DNA from: GCA-2731375 sp964344935
GTDB taxonomy: Bacteria > Pseudomonadota > Alphaproteobacteria > GCA-2731375
NCBI GenBank assembly: GCA_964344935.1
Contig: CAYFPL010000010.1
Coordinates: 134,190 to 198,189, forward strand
Length of the DNA stretch: 64,000 bases
Reading direction: 5' to 3'
Shown here: positions 8,288 through 17,406 of the stretch, one piece after another
Numbering within the stretch: the stretch's first letter is position 1
How the letters are laid out: every line of letters starts with the position of its first letter
Position numbers and translations under genes: made by a program
Notes under the pieces: model-generated
What the model was told of the DNA's origin: nothing
Seen by the model: only the letters and a program-made list of their open reading frames with translations
Databases searched by the model: none

Positions 8288-9460
8288 CTAGGCGTCCCGG
8301 CGCTGGAGCAACAGCATGGTGAGATAGCCGAACACCAGGCCCCAAAACGGCGCGCCGATGTTCAAGAAGGCCATGCCCGATAAGGTGACCAGGAAACTGA
8401 CCAGGGCGCCCAGGGCATGGGGACCGGAAAAGGCCGTGGTAAAGGCGCCCTGCAGGACCACTAGCATGGCCAGGCCGCCGAGAAGATTAATGAAGACCGC
8501 CGGCAGCACCAGGCCCAGTCCGGTTGTGAACGGTGCGAACAGGCCGAAAGCGATGGCCAGAAGGCCGAAGATCATGCCCGCCACATAGCGCCTTTCCTGC
8601 GCACCCGAGGTATTGAGAATGGCGTTGGCCGGGCCGGTGACGCAGGTGGGAACAGAGCCGAAGGCGCCGTAAATCAGGCTGCCCAAGCCGCAGGCAATGG
8701 TCAGGTTGTTCTCCGGCGGCTCGAAACCGGCCTGGCGCAGGATCACGAAGCCTTGGGCGTTTTGCGCCGCGATCACTGTAACGGCCAGCGGGATCACCAG
8801 TTCGCCCAGGGCCCGGACAGTGAATTCAGGCACATAGAGAATGGGCCGTGCCAATGCGACGGCGGGGATCTCCACATCGTTCATCTGGCCAGAAAGGACG
8901 ATAACTACGATGCCGGCCGCCAGGGCGCACAACACCGGCGGCAGCACCCGGCCCAGGCTGGGAATGGCGGTGGGAATGGCAAAGGCTGCCACCATGGCGA
9001 TCGCCAAGACTGTGGCCTCGCCAAAGGCGGTGACGATGTTGAGGCCGAAAGGCAGGAAGACACCGGCCACCATGGCCATGACAATTGCCATGGGGATCTG
9101 CGCCATGATCCGGGCCACCAGGCCCGTGGCGCCGAGGACAAGGATCAAAACACCACAGACCAGGCAGGCACCGAGCACCTCCGCCAGGCTCAGGTGCTGC
9201 AGGGCACCGCCCACCAGAACGGCGCCGGGGATGGTCCACATAATGGAGATCGGCTGACGGAAGACGTAACTGAACCCCATGGTGTACAGACCGCCGAAGA
9301 CGAAGGCAGCGAAGACCCAGGACGATATATCCTCCGGCGCCAGGCCACCCTGGCGTCCCACGGCGAGGATGATCACCACCGGCCCGGAAATGGCGAACAG
9401 CCAAGCCACCACGGCATTGACCAGATTGTGCCGGTCAACGCCCGCCAGGCACTCCTTCAA
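8288..9460 (-). CDS. BenE-type (benzoate/H+ symporter family) membrane transporter
   Basis: The 390-residue protein is almost wholly hydrophobic, with about 11-12 membrane segments, and matches the BenE family: AVVAWLFAISGPVVIILAV, the central FRQPISIMWTIPGAVLVGGAL motif, AVTVIAAQNAQGFVILRQAGF, and SVPTCVTGPANAIL. The family imports benzoate or related anions with protons; it is a relative of nucleobase permeases, so the substrate is not certain. The given start is a TTG; no better start is seen before the stop of the upstream gene at 9515, so it may be slightly longer. It is downstream of, and probably cotranscribed with, the FAA hydrolase gene. Confidence 0.78.
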   Translation of the reverse strand: MKECLAGVDRHNLVNAVVAWLFAISGPVVIILAVGRQGGLAPEDISSWVFAAFVFGGLYTMGFSYVFRQPISIMWTIPGAVLVGGALQHLSLAEVLGACLVCGVLILVLGATGLVARIMAQIPMAIVMAMVAGVFLPFGLNIVTAFGEATVLAIAMVAAFAIPTAIPSLGRVLPPVLCALAAGIVVIVLSGQMNDVEIPAVALARPILYVPEFTVRALGELVIPLAVTVIAAQNAQGFVILRQAGFEPPENNLTIACGLGSLIYGAFGSVPTCVTGPANAILNTSGAQERRYVAGMIFGLLAIAFGLFAPFTTGLGLVLPAVFINLLGGLAMLVVLQGAFTTAFSGPHALGALVSFLVTLSGMAFLNIGAPFWGLVFGYLTMLLLQRRDA

Positions 9461-9514
9461 TCCCGGCAGGGGCCGGGGCGCTGGTTCCAGGATGGCCAGT
9501 GTGTCTACCGTCGC

Positions 9515-10372
9515 CTATTCCGCGACGATGGGGTTGGAGAGGATGCCGATGCCTTCGATCTCGATCTCGCAGACGTCGCCGTCCTTCATCCAGACGTTGG
9601 GCTCCCGCGCCGCGCCAACGCCGGGCGGGGTGCCCATGATGATGACATCGCCGGGGCAGAGCGTCATGGCTTCAGAGACGGTTTCAATCACCGTTTCCAC
9701 ATCAAAGATATGCTGATTGGTGTTCGAATCCTGCAGGGTCTCGCCGTTCAGGCGGCATTGAATGCGCAGATTGTCGACGCTCTTGGGCAACTCGTCCGGC
9801 GTCACCAGGTCGGGGCCGAAACCGCCCGAAGCATCGAAGTTCTTGCCCATAGTCCATTGCGGCGCCTTGAACTGATAGCTGCGGATGGAGCCGTCATTGA
9901 AGCAGGAATAGCCGGCAACGTGATCCAGGGCATCCGCCTTGGAAATGTGCCGCCCGCCCTTGCCAATGATAACCGCCAATTCGGCTTCGTAGTCATAGTC
10001 GGAAGCCGCTTTGGGCAGGATCATCGCCGCGTTGTGCGCCGCCATGGTGGTCGGCACGCGCAGGAAGATGATCGGGTAGTCGGGGATCGGATTGCCCGTT
10101 TCCTCGGCGTGGTCCCGATAGTTGAGGCCGCAGCAGAGGATCTTCGGCGGATTGGTAACCACAGGCAGATAGGTGGCATCGCCAGCGGCGATCAGGGCAT
10201 CGTCGCCAGCTGCCTGGGCCGCCTGATCCGCCTTGTCCAAGGCACCGGCTTCCAACAGCGCTGTCATGTCCTGGGGCAAATCGGGCGCGGCCTTGGACAG
10301 ATCTACATAGTTGTCGCCCCGGCGGACGCCGAGGATTTGTTTGCCGTTATGTTCAAGTGTCGCGATACGCAT
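9515..10372 (-). CDS. Fumarylacetoacetate hydrolase (FAA) family protein
   Basis: The 285-residue protein has the FAA core: KILCCGLNYRDHAEETG near residue 80, the metal-binding acidic set DYEAELAVIIG, the loop HVAGYSCFNDGSIR, and GDVIIMGTPPGVGAAR. Members cleave C-C bonds or decarboxylate acylpyruvates and oxo-acids in aromatic ring breakdown. A second paralogue lies at 14033-14878; the two share the layout but differ clearly in sequence. It precedes the BenE-type transporter, which fits uptake and catabolism of an aromatic acid. It is divergent from the LLM oxidoreductase gene at 10548. Confidence 0.88.
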   Translation of the reverse strand: MRIATLEHNGKQILGVRRGDNYVDLSKAAPDLPQDMTALLEAGALDKADQAAQAAGDDALIAAGDATYLPVVTNPPKILCCGLNYRDHAEETGNPIPDYPIIFLRVPTTMAAHNAAMILPKAASDYDYEAELAVIIGKGGRHISKADALDHVAGYSCFNDGSIRSYQFKAPQWTMGKNFDASGGFGPDLVTPDELPKSVDNLRIQCRLNGETLQDSNTNQHIFDVETVIETVSEAMTLCPGDVIIMGTPPGVGAAREPNVWMKDGDVCEIEIEGIGILSNPIVAE

Positions 10373-10547
10373 GATGCTGATCCGTCCTTTGCCTTTACAA
10401 GGTCATCTCGAAGAAATTTTCCGGTCCGCAACTTACGCCCTTGCTACGGCCCTGCCTAGTCATATGGACAAATAATCAACCTGCTGGACAGGGCACCATT
10501 GCTTGGCTCTAATGCGCCGCAGAATTCTTGGACAAGGAGGATACGCC

Positions 10548-11381
10548 ATGCATATCGGCGTGATGATTTTCGCAACTGATTATTCGATCCGCACCGACGA
10601 ACTGGCCATCGCACTTGAAGAACGCGGTTTTGAATCACTGCTGGTGCCGGAGCATACCCATATCCCCGCGTCCCGGAAATCACCCTGGCCGGGCGGCGGT
10701 GATTTGCCCAAGGATTATTGGCACACCCATGATCCCTTTGTCTCGCTTGCCTACGCCGCCGCGGTGACCAAGAAGCTGATGCTGGGCACCGGTATCTGCC
10801 TGTTGCCCCAGCACGAGCCCATCGTCACCGCCAAGTCCGTTGCCAGCCTGGATATGATGTCCAATGGCCGCTTTATCTTCGGCATCGGCGGCGGCTGGAA
10901 TGTGGAAGAGATGGAAGACCATGGCGTTCAGTACAAGACCCGCTTCGCGCAGATGCGGGAACATGTGCTGGCCATGAAGGCTCTATGGACCGAGGAGGAA
11001 GCCAGCTTCCATGGCGATTTCGTCAACTTCGACGGCGCCTGGGCTTATCCCAAACCGGTACAACAACCCCACCCCCCGGTGATCCTGGGTGGCGAGACCG
11101 ACTATACCCTGCGCCGCATTGTGGATTATGGCGACGGATGGCTGCCGCGGGCCCGGCACGGCTTCGATGCCCAGGAGAACATGGCCCGCCTGGCCCGTAT
11201 CGCCGAAGAAGGCGGCCGCGATCCCGGCGAATTTTCGGTCAGCGTGTTCGGCGCACCGGCAGAGAAGGCCACGCTCGACAGCTACGCCGAGGCCGGCGTC
11301 ACCCGCGCCCTGCTGCCGCTGCCGTCGGAGCCCCGCGACGACGCCCTGCGCCGCCTGGACGGCTATATGGACGTGCTCTGA
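10548..11381 (+). CDS. LLM-class flavin-dependent oxidoreductase
   Basis: The 277-residue protein has the luciferase-like monooxygenase TIM-barrel signature: MHIGVMIFATDYSIR at the start, LEERGFESLLVPEHTHIP, LMLGTGICLLPQHEPIVTAKSVASLDMMSNGRFIFGIGGGW, and PVILGGETDYTLRRIVDYGDGWLPR. This is the F420-dependent or FMN-dependent LLM type. The ATG at 10548 is seven bases after AAGGAGG. The NIPSNAP gene starts 17 bases after its stop and the NUDIX gene follows, so these three are probably one transcript. The substrate is unknown. Confidence 0.85.
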   Translation: MHIGVMIFATDYSIRTDELAIALEERGFESLLVPEHTHIPASRKSPWPGGGDLPKDYWHTHDPFVSLAYAAAVTKKLMLGTGICLLPQHEPIVTAKSVASLDMMSNGRFIFGIGGGWNVEEMEDHGVQYKTRFAQMREHVLAMKALWTEEEASFHGDFVNFDGAWAYPKPVQQPHPPVILGGETDYTLRRIVDYGDGWLPRARHGFDAQENMARLARIAEEGGRDPGEFSVSVFGAPAEKATLDSYAEAGVTRALLPLPSEPRDDALRRLDGYMDVL

Positions 11382-11397
11382 TAGGAAACCTTGCGCC

Positions 11398-11721
11398 ATG
11401 GCTTTGTACGAGTTGCGCACCTACACCATGCACGTGGGCCGACTACTCCCGGCGATCAAGATTTGCCGGGATGTGGGCTGGCCGTTATTCGAGAGGAAGG
11501 GTTACGACGCCAAGGCAATTGGCGATTTCCTCTCGGACACGGGTGATATGAACCAACTGGTTCTTTTCTTCAAATTTGACGACGACGCGGACCGCCGAAC
11601 ATTTTGGAACACCCTGTACAGGGACCCCGAATTCCAAGAATTCGGCGCCCAGATCCAGCCATTGATCCAAAGCCAGCAGAGCCAGTTGCTGCAGGCCGCT
11701 CCGTGGGGAACGCATCCCTAG
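11398..11721 (+). CDS. NIPSNAP family protein
   Basis: The 107-residue protein begins MALYELRTYTMHVGRL, the hallmark of the NIPSNAP family (dimeric alpha-beta barrel), and continues with a NQLVLFFKFDDDADRR segment and a C-terminal hydrophobic-Gln stretch. Bacterial members are common beside catabolic oxygenases and hydrolases but have no settled reaction. It sits between the LLM oxidoreductase and the NUDIX hydrolase with very short spacers. Confidence 0.82.
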   Translation: MALYELRTYTMHVGRLLPAIKICRDVGWPLFERKGYDAKAIGDFLSDTGDMNQLVLFFKFDDDADRRTFWNTLYRDPEFQEFGAQIQPLIQSQQSQLLQAAPWGTHP

Positions 11722-11725
11722 GGTC

Positions 11726-12127
11726 ATGAAGATCCTGGATTGCGTCTCGTTTCTGCTGGTCGACGGCGATCGATTTCTGGCTGAGCGGCGGCGCGCGGAT
11801 AAACTCGTTGACCCTGGCGCCGTTGCCATTCCCGGCGGTCATTTGGAGGCGGGGGAAAGCGAGGAAGAGGCACTGGCCCGGGAACTGGATGAGGAACTGG
11901 GCCTTAAGGCCAAGGATCCGCAATTCGTCTGCACCCTGCTTAATCCATCGGAAGAATTCCGCAGGCTGCACTATTACGCCATTCACGACTGGTCGGGCGA
12001 AATCCAGAACAACGAGGCCGAGGAACTGATCTGGCTGTCATTTGACGAGACCGACCGCTTGGATTTACCTGTGGATCACGTCGCAATCGGCGAATATCTA
12101 CGCGTCATTAGGGGCCGGCTGGCTTGA
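11726..12127 (+). CDS. NUDIX hydrolase
   Basis: The 133-residue protein contains a complete Nudix box, GGHLEAGESEEEALARELDE followed by ELGL, around residues 38-61, with the catalytic REXXEE glutamates in place. The N-terminal strand MKILDCVSFLLVDGDRFLAERR is typical. It would hydrolyse a nucleoside-diphosphate-linked substrate; the compound cannot be inferred. The start is four bases after the NIPSNAP stop. Its last 20 bases overlap the end of the convergent monooxygenase gene. Confidence 0.88.
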   Translation: MKILDCVSFLLVDGDRFLAERRRADKLVDPGAVAIPGGHLEAGESEEEALARELDEELGLKAKDPQFVCTLLNPSEEFRRLHYYAIHDWSGEIQNNEAEELIWLSFDETDRLDLPVDHVAIGEYLRVIRGRLA

Positions 12128-13295
12128 AATCCTGGTCGGTGACATCGAAGCTGTAGAGCCACAGATGCGCCTCCCGATGCCGGCTCATGCGTTCCGCCAG
12201 GTTGGGAATATCGGCATGGTGGAAGAACTGGATATTGTCCCGGGACATCTGCTGTACTGTGGCCGTGCGCTCCCGGCGCAGGTCCTCGTAGCGCAGCAGC
12301 GCCGATGATGGCGCTGCCCCGGTGGCCAGGCATTGCGCCAGAGTGTAGGCGTCCTCGATCGCCATGACCGCGCCCTGGGCCATGAACGGCAACATGGGAT
12401 GGCAGGCATCTCCCAGCAGGGTGACCCGGCCGTCGCTCCAACGGGGCATGGGGTCGCGGTCGAACAAGCCCCAGCGGAAGCAGCTCTCCGATGCTTTGAT
12501 CAGCACCTTCAGATCATCATGCCATGCCGCGAAATCCTTGAGGAACTCGCTCTTGGCGCCCTCGTTGGACCAGGATTCGGCCTGCCATTCGTCCTGCTCC
12601 ATAACCCCAACGCAGTTCACCAGTTCGCCGCGGCGGACGTAGTAATGCACGAAATGGCCGCCCAGGCCGATCCAGTTGGAGGCCACGGGACGAACATGGC
12701 CGGCCGGTAATGCATCCACCGGCACCGTCGCACGCCAGGCGACACAGCCAGTAAAGCGCGGCGCATCCGGCCCGAAAAGCTGGCCGCGGACGGTGGAATG
12801 AATACCGTCACAGCCCACCAGCACATCGCCATGGTAACTGTCGCCATTTGCGGTCGTAACGGTGACACCATCATCCGCCTGGCTGAATCCGGTGACCTTG
12901 GCGTCCAGACGCACGGCACCCGGGGCCGCCTGCTCAAGAGCCTCGGCCAGAACACGATGAAAATCGGCGCGGTGGAGATGAAAATAAGGAAAGCCGAACC
13001 GCGCCTCGCTGTCATTGCCCAGGGGGCGGCGGCTCAAGGTTTCGCCCGTCTGCCAGTGACGCATTTCGCCGGCCTCGGGGGTGAAGCCCACAGCCTTCAA
13101 CGGGCCTTCAAGACCCAGATGATACAGCACCCGGGCACCGTTGGCGCTGATCTGTACACCGGCGCCAACCTCGCCCAAAGCGGCCGCCTGCTCCAACACC
13201 GTGACGCCGAAACCGGCCCGGGCCAGGCACAGGGCCAAGGTCAGGCCGCCCAGGCCAGCGCCGGCGATAATGATATTCTTATCGGTATCGTTCAT
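12108..13295 (-). CDS. FAD-dependent monooxygenase (salicylate / 3-hydroxybenzoate hydroxylase type)
   Basis: The 395-residue protein has all three marks of group A flavin hydroxylases: the dinucleotide fold IIIAGAGLGGLTLALCLARAG at residues 9-29, the DG motif DVLVGCDGIHSTVR near residue 160, and the GD motif GRVTLLGDACHPMLPFMAQG near residue 285. These enzymes hydroxylate an aromatic ring using NAD(P)H and O2, which indicates an aerobic life style for at least part of this genome's metabolism. The gene is divergent from the VOC protein at 13383. Confidence 0.88.
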   Translation of the reverse strand: MNDTDKNIIIAGAGLGGLTLALCLARAGFGVTVLEQAAALGEVGAGVQISANGARVLYHLGLEGPLKAVGFTPEAGEMRHWQTGETLSRRPLGNDSEARFGFPYFHLHRADFHRVLAEALEQAAPGAVRLDAKVTGFSQADDGVTVTTANGDSYHGDVLVGCDGIHSTVRGQLFGPDAPRFTGCVAWRATVPVDALPAGHVRPVASNWIGLGGHFVHYYVRRGELVNCVGVMEQDEWQAESWSNEGAKSEFLKDFAAWHDDLKVLIKASESCFRWGLFDRDPMPRWSDGRVTLLGDACHPMLPFMAQGAVMAIEDAYTLAQCLATGAAPSSALLRYEDLRRERTATVQQMSRDNIQFFHHADIPNLAERMSRHREAHLWLYSFDVTDQDFKPAGP

Positions 13296-13382
13296 GGCGC
13301 CGATGATAAGACGGGCCAGGAAAAAGGGAACAGCAAAGGCGCAATTCTGCTAGCATTACCGCCCGCTTAGGAGGAGTGAAAG

Positions 13383-13925
13383 ATGAGCCGCGTTCCAAGA
13401 AATCCGGAAATGCCCGCCGTCACGGGGGCCCATCACGCCGCCTACCGGTGCCGCAATGCCGAGGAAACCCGGGCCTTTTACGAGGACCTGCTGGGTTTTC
13501 CCATGGTCCAGGCCATGGACATTGCTGAACATCCCACCACCGGCGAGGCCGTGCGTTATATGCACATCTTCTTCGACATCGGCGGACATGGCGAGGCGGC
13601 CTCGAACTACATCGCGTTTTTCGAGGTAGACGGCGAAGCAGGGTGCGCGCCGCCTTTCGAATTCAAAAAACAATGGGGTATGGACCTGCATTTCGCCATG
13701 GGTTTGGCCGATCACGATGCGCTCGAAACCTGGCGGCGGCGCTTGATGGAAAAGGACATCGAGGTCGAAGGACCAATCGACCATGGCGTGTTCTCGTCGA
13801 TTTACTTTCACGACCCGAATGGCTACCGCCTGGAATTTGCGGCGCAGACGAACGATCAAGCAGATACCTTTGTGTGCGACGGCAGCCGCGCGCAAGCCAT
13901 TCTGGCGGACTGGACCGCGCGCTGA
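13383..13925 (+). CDS. VOC family protein (glyoxalase / extradiol dioxygenase superfamily)
   Basis: The 180-residue protein shows two beta-alpha-beta-beta-beta modules. The first holds GAHHAAYRCRNAEETRAFYEDLLGFPMV with candidate metal His residues, the second DLHFAMGLADHDALETWRRRL and ends SSIYFHDPNGYRLEFAAQ, where the terminal Glu is the usual last metal ligand. The fold is clear; whether it is a lyase, dioxygenase or isomerase is not. GGAGGAG lies upstream of the ATG at 13383. It is divergent from the flavin monooxygenase and likely works in the same pathway. Confidence 0.82.
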   Translation: MSRVPRNPEMPAVTGAHHAAYRCRNAEETRAFYEDLLGFPMVQAMDIAEHPTTGEAVRYMHIFFDIGGHGEAASNYIAFFEVDGEAGCAPPFEFKKQWGMDLHFAMGLADHDALETWRRRLMEKDIEVEGPIDHGVFSSIYFHDPNGYRLEFAAQTNDQADTFVCDGSRAQAILADWTAR

Positions 13926-14003
13926 TCGGTAGCTAGACCGTTTTCGAATTTGAACTACGTAATCAGACGGCGACTGCGCACCAGCGTGAGCGCGAAAAGA
14001 CTG

Positions 14004-14033
14004 GACCTGGTTCTATGAATATAGAACCAGGTC
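14004..14033. terminator. Perfect 13-bp hairpin between convergent genes
   Basis: GACCTGGTTCTAT (14004-14016) and ATAGAACCAGGTC (14021-14033) are exact reverse complements with a GAAT loop. The right arm reaches the stop codon of the FAA gene on the minus strand. The position, between two 3' ends, fits a bidirectional transcription stop, although no long T-run follows on either side. Confidence 0.6.
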
Positions 14034-14878
14034 TAGTCGTCTTCCGCGACTACATTGTTGGCCAGAACGCCGAGGACAGAGATCTCTATCTCGATGCGGT
14101 CGCCGGGCCGCATCCAAAGGGGCGGTTTACGCCCGGCGCCGACGCCGCTGGGCGTGCCGGTCGCGATCACATCGCCGGGATGGAGCGGCGTAAATTGGGA
14201 GACATAGGCGATGATGTCGGGCACGGTGTAATAAAGCTGTTCCGTACTTTCGTCCTGCACCACCTCGCCGTTCAGGCGCGTGGTCAGACGCAGGTTCATG
14301 GGATCCACCACTTCATCTGCCGTGGTCAGCCAGGGCCCGCATGAGCCGCTGTGCTGGAAATTCTTGCCCGCGATGACCGAATGACCCTGAAAGTCGCGGA
14401 TGCTGCCGTCCAGGAAGGGCGCGTAACCGGCCACGTGATCCAAGGCGGCGTCTTTTGGGATATGGCGCCCAGGCTTGCCCATGATGAAAGCCAACTCGCC
14501 CTCGAAATCGAAGTTCTCGGAGACCTTTGGCCGCACGATATCCTGGTTATGGCCCACCAGGGCATCAGGCCATTTCGAGAACAGGGATGGGTTCTCCGGA
14601 AATTCCAGGCCCATCTCGGCGGCGTGCTCGCGATAGTTCAGGCCGATGCAGATGATCCGCCGGGCATTGGGAATGACCTGGAGGTAGCTGATGTCGTCGA
14701 ACCCATGGTCGGGCGCCTCGCCTGCCAGGGCGTCCGCATCGCTCAAGCCATTGCCTTCAAGCAGGGCCCGCAGGTCCGGATAGCGATCGCCCAGGCGGCG
14801 GCCCAGGTCGACCACGCCGCCGTCAGCCGCTATGCCATAACTCGCGCCTGCCGCGGTGCGGAAACTCAATAGTTTCAT
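14033..14878 (-). CDS. Fumarylacetoacetate hydrolase (FAA) family protein, second copy
   Basis: The 281-residue protein has the FAA motifs RIICIGLNYREHAAEMG, the acidic metal set NFDFEGELAFIMGK, HVAGYAPFLDGSIRDFQ and GDVIATGTPSGVGAGRKPP. It is the last gene of the minus-strand operon that begins at 19178; its start lies 12 bases after the stop of the FAD-linked oxidase. With that enzyme it could cleave an oxo-acid formed by oxidation. The exact substrate cannot be read from sequence. Confidence 0.88.
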   Translation of the reverse strand: MKLLSFRTAAGASYGIAADGGVVDLGRRLGDRYPDLRALLEGNGLSDADALAGEAPDHGFDDISYLQVIPNARRIICIGLNYREHAAEMGLEFPENPSLFSKWPDALVGHNQDIVRPKVSENFDFEGELAFIMGKPGRHIPKDAALDHVAGYAPFLDGSIRDFQGHSVIAGKNFQHSGSCGPWLTTADEVVDPMNLRLTTRLNGEVVQDESTEQLYYTVPDIIAYVSQFTPLHPGDVIATGTPSGVGAGRKPPLWMRPGDRIEIEISVLGVLANNVVAEDD

Positions 14879-14890
14879 CTTGCGCCCTCT

Positions 14891-16498
14891 CTAGGCAGCC
14901 GTCGGCACGATGACCCCGGGGTTGAGCACACCTCCCGGGTCCAGTTTCTCCTTCGCGCCCTGCAACGCCAGGCCGAAGACATCCGGGCGCTGCCGTTCGT
15001 ACCAGGGCATATGGTCCCGGCCGACGGCATGATGATGGGTGATGGTGCCGCCATAATCGATCACCGCGTCCGAAGCGCGCTTCTTGATCTCCAGCCATTG
15101 CTCTGTCAGGGCGCCATGACGGCCCACAGCCTGGAAAGTGAAATAGGGCGCGGCGCCGTCGGGATAGGCATGGGTGAAACGGCAGGTGACGATGCCTTTG
15201 CGGCCGGTCACGTCCTCGATCGCGTCTTCCGCCGCCGCCGAAACGTTCCGGTGAAATTCGTCGAACTTGTCCCAGGTGATGGCGGTTTCGAAGGTATCCG
15301 AAATCACCGCCGCCGAGATCAAGGCGTCGCGGAAATGGGGCATCTTGATGAAGGCGGTTCGCCAGGCACCCGCCGCGCCAGACGTGTTGCTGTCGGCCGC
15401 TTTCGATGCGTCCTCGTCGTATTTGCCGCCGAGCTCGTCGCAAATTGCCAGACCGCGTTCTATCCAGGCATCGACCTCATGATCGGCGCTTTCGAAGCCC
15501 AGAACCACCACATCGTGGCTGCCATCACCAGCGCCGTTCAACAGTGCTTCCATACGGTCCAGCAGCCGAACGTTGGAGGGGAACAGACCCGATTGGGTCA
15601 ACTGCCGCACGGCCTCCACCGCCCGCTCGAAACTGTCGAAATTGATGGCGGTGGACCGGCGATGGCTGGGCCGGTCCTGCAGGCGCATCCAGGCCTCGGT
15701 GATGATGCCCAGTGAGCCTTCCGAACCTATGGCCAGACGATCCGGGCTGGGACCGGCGCCAGAGCCCGGCAGCCGGCGGCTTTCCATGGCCCCTGCCGGG
15801 GTCAGCATGCGGGTACTTTCCACGAAATCGTCGATATGGGTGTAAAGGGTGGCGAAATGACCGCCCGACCGGGTGGCGATCATGCCGCCCAATGTGGCCA
15901 AATCGAAGCTTTGCGGGAAATGCCGCATGGTCAGTCCATGGGGACGCAGGCCGTCCTCGATCTCGGGACAGCGGATACCGCCCTGCATGCGTGCGGCGCG
16001 GGAGGTTTTGTCGATCTCGAGGATCTGGTTCAGGCCCGTGAGGTCCAAGCTGAGACTGCCGGCATAGCCTCCGCCCACAGCCGGTTCGATGCCGCCCACC
16101 ACAGAGGTGCCGCCGCCAAAGGGGATCACCGCCACATTGGCGCCGGTAGCCCAGTCTAGTACCGCGTCTACATGGTCTTCCGTTGTGGCATAGGCCACGA
16201 TGTCCGGCGCATTGGCAAAATCCTTGTCATAGATGCGCACATAATCGGGGAAGCTTTTGCCGTAGGTATGGGTCAGGCGGTCGAAATCGTCAGTGGAGCA
16301 AAACGAAGCTAGCTTCGCCGGCACCTCTAAGCGCGCAGGATGCAAATCCACCTGGTCGGGCGTGGGCTGCGGAATGCGTTCGAAGCCCTCAAGCCCGAAA
16401 CGCTCTGCATAGCGCGCCAACACCATTTCGTGTTCATCCGGGGTCAGGCCATCGCCCTCGTAACCCCAGCCGCAGAATTTAGGCCGCTTCGCCGCCAT
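14891..16498 (-). CDS. FAD-linked oxidase (alkyl-DHAP synthase / D-lactate dehydrogenase-like)
   Basis: The 535-residue protein is a VAO/PCMH-type flavoprotein. The FAD-binding domain contains NVAVIPFGGGTSVVGGIEPAV near residue 135 and LATLGGMIATRSGGHFAT near residue 215; the C-terminal cap contains the THHHAVGRDH motif near residue 490 and ends with DPGGVLNPG. This THHH-G pattern is that of alkylglycerone-phosphate synthase and its bacterial relatives, which oxidise or rearrange hydroxy-acids. In bacteria many such proteins have other, unknown substrates. The start lies 32 bases after the MBL hydrolase stop, and FAA follows. Confidence 0.85.
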   Translation of the reverse strand: MAAKRPKFCGWGYEGDGLTPDEHEMVLARYAERFGLEGFERIPQPTPDQVDLHPARLEVPAKLASFCSTDDFDRLTHTYGKSFPDYVRIYDKDFANAPDIVAYATTEDHVDAVLDWATGANVAVIPFGGGTSVVGGIEPAVGGGYAGSLSLDLTGLNQILEIDKTSRAARMQGGIRCPEIEDGLRPHGLTMRHFPQSFDLATLGGMIATRSGGHFATLYTHIDDFVESTRMLTPAGAMESRRLPGSGAGPSPDRLAIGSEGSLGIITEAWMRLQDRPSHRRSTAINFDSFERAVEAVRQLTQSGLFPSNVRLLDRMEALLNGAGDGSHDVVVLGFESADHEVDAWIERGLAICDELGGKYDEDASKAADSNTSGAAGAWRTAFIKMPHFRDALISAAVISDTFETAITWDKFDEFHRNVSAAAEDAIEDVTGRKGIVTCRFTHAYPDGAAPYFTFQAVGRHGALTEQWLEIKKRASDAVIDYGGTITHHHAVGRDHMPWYERQRPDVFGLALQGAKEKLDPGGVLNPGVIVPTAA

Positions 16499-16530
16499 GA
16501 CAGACCTCCAAGTTCTATGGTTCCCCTATC

Positions 16531-17391
16531 CTAGCTTTCAAGGTAGTCGAAACGGAAGCCATCCCCCTCTGCGACAACATGTCCCATGGAGGGCGAGGGA
16601 AAATGCGCCGTCAACACCAGCTCGCCGCTTTCCGCATTGCTTGCCAGGAAATGGCGCCGGGTTCGCCGCGCCAACTCTGGGTCCAGATCGAACCTGGGGC
16701 TCCATTCGGGATGGACGCATTGCACCGGCGAATGGATCAGATCGCCACACATCACGGCCCGCTGGCCGTTGGACGCTATATTGACCGCCACGTGGCCGGC
16801 GGTATGGCCAGGCGTCGATTGCAGCCAGATGTTGTCGTCCAGGGCGAAGTCGGTCGCCACCAGTTCCGCCTTGCCCGCTTCCATCACCGGCAGCACACTT
16901 TCGCGGAATATGGCGGTGTTGCCGGCTTCCGCCGCCGCGTACTCGGACTTGGCGAAGATATATTTCGCGTTGGGAAATGTGGGCACCCAGGCGCCATCGA
17001 CAAGGGAGGTGTTCCAGCCGCAATGGTCTACGTGCAGGTGAGTGCAGAAGACGTAGTCGACGTCCTCCGGCCGGACACCGGCGGCGCGTAGGTTGTTGAG
17101 CCAGGTTTGGTCCGTGCGCATGTTCCATTCCGGCCGGTGCTCCACAGTCTTGCCGCAGCCGATGCAGGTATCAATCAATACGGTGTGATGCTTGGTGCGC
17201 ACCAAATAGGATTGGAAGGGCAGGATCAACATCCCCGTGTCCGGGTCCATGGCCTTTGGTTGCAGCCAGTGCCGGTGCGGCGCCATGGCCTCCGCCGTGG
17301 CATCCTGAAAAACGCTTTCGGGCAAGAACACCGGGCCCTCCGCCTCCAGGATGCGTTGCACGGAAATGTCGCCGATTTGCAGACCTAGCAT
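16531..17391 (-). CDS. MBL-fold metallo-hydrolase
   Basis: The 286-residue protein carries the metallo-beta-lactamase motif VFCTHLHVDHCGWN near residue 115 (HxHxDH), the STPGHTAGHVAVNI motif near 190, MCGDLIH near 215 and a C-terminal HFPSP histidine. The layout, with a YLVRTKHHTVLIDTCIG strand, is that of lactonase- or quorum-quenching-like MBL proteins of this size. It could open a lactone made by the neighbouring oxidase, but this is an inference from operon order. The start is 15 bases after the threonine aldolase stop. Confidence 0.85.
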   Translation of the reverse strand: MLGLQIGDISVQRILEAEGPVFLPESVFQDATAEAMAPHRHWLQPKAMDPDTGMLILPFQSYLVRTKHHTVLIDTCIGCGKTVEHRPEWNMRTDQTWLNNLRAAGVRPEDVDYVFCTHLHVDHCGWNTSLVDGAWVPTFPNAKYIFAKSEYAAAEAGNTAIFRESVLPVMEAGKAELVATDFALDDNIWLQSTPGHTAGHVAVNIASNGQRAVMCGDLIHSPVQCVHPEWSPRFDLDPELARRTRRHFLASNAESGELVLTAHFPSPSMGHVVAEGDGFRFDYLES

Positions 17392-17406
17392 GGCTGTACC
17401 TCCAAT

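Noticed and set aside
8753..10459. A 568-residue open frame on the plus strand
   Set aside because: It is antisense to the transporter and FAA genes, has no family match and an odd residue make-up rich in His, Gly and Asp, as expected of a shadow frame in GC-rich DNA.
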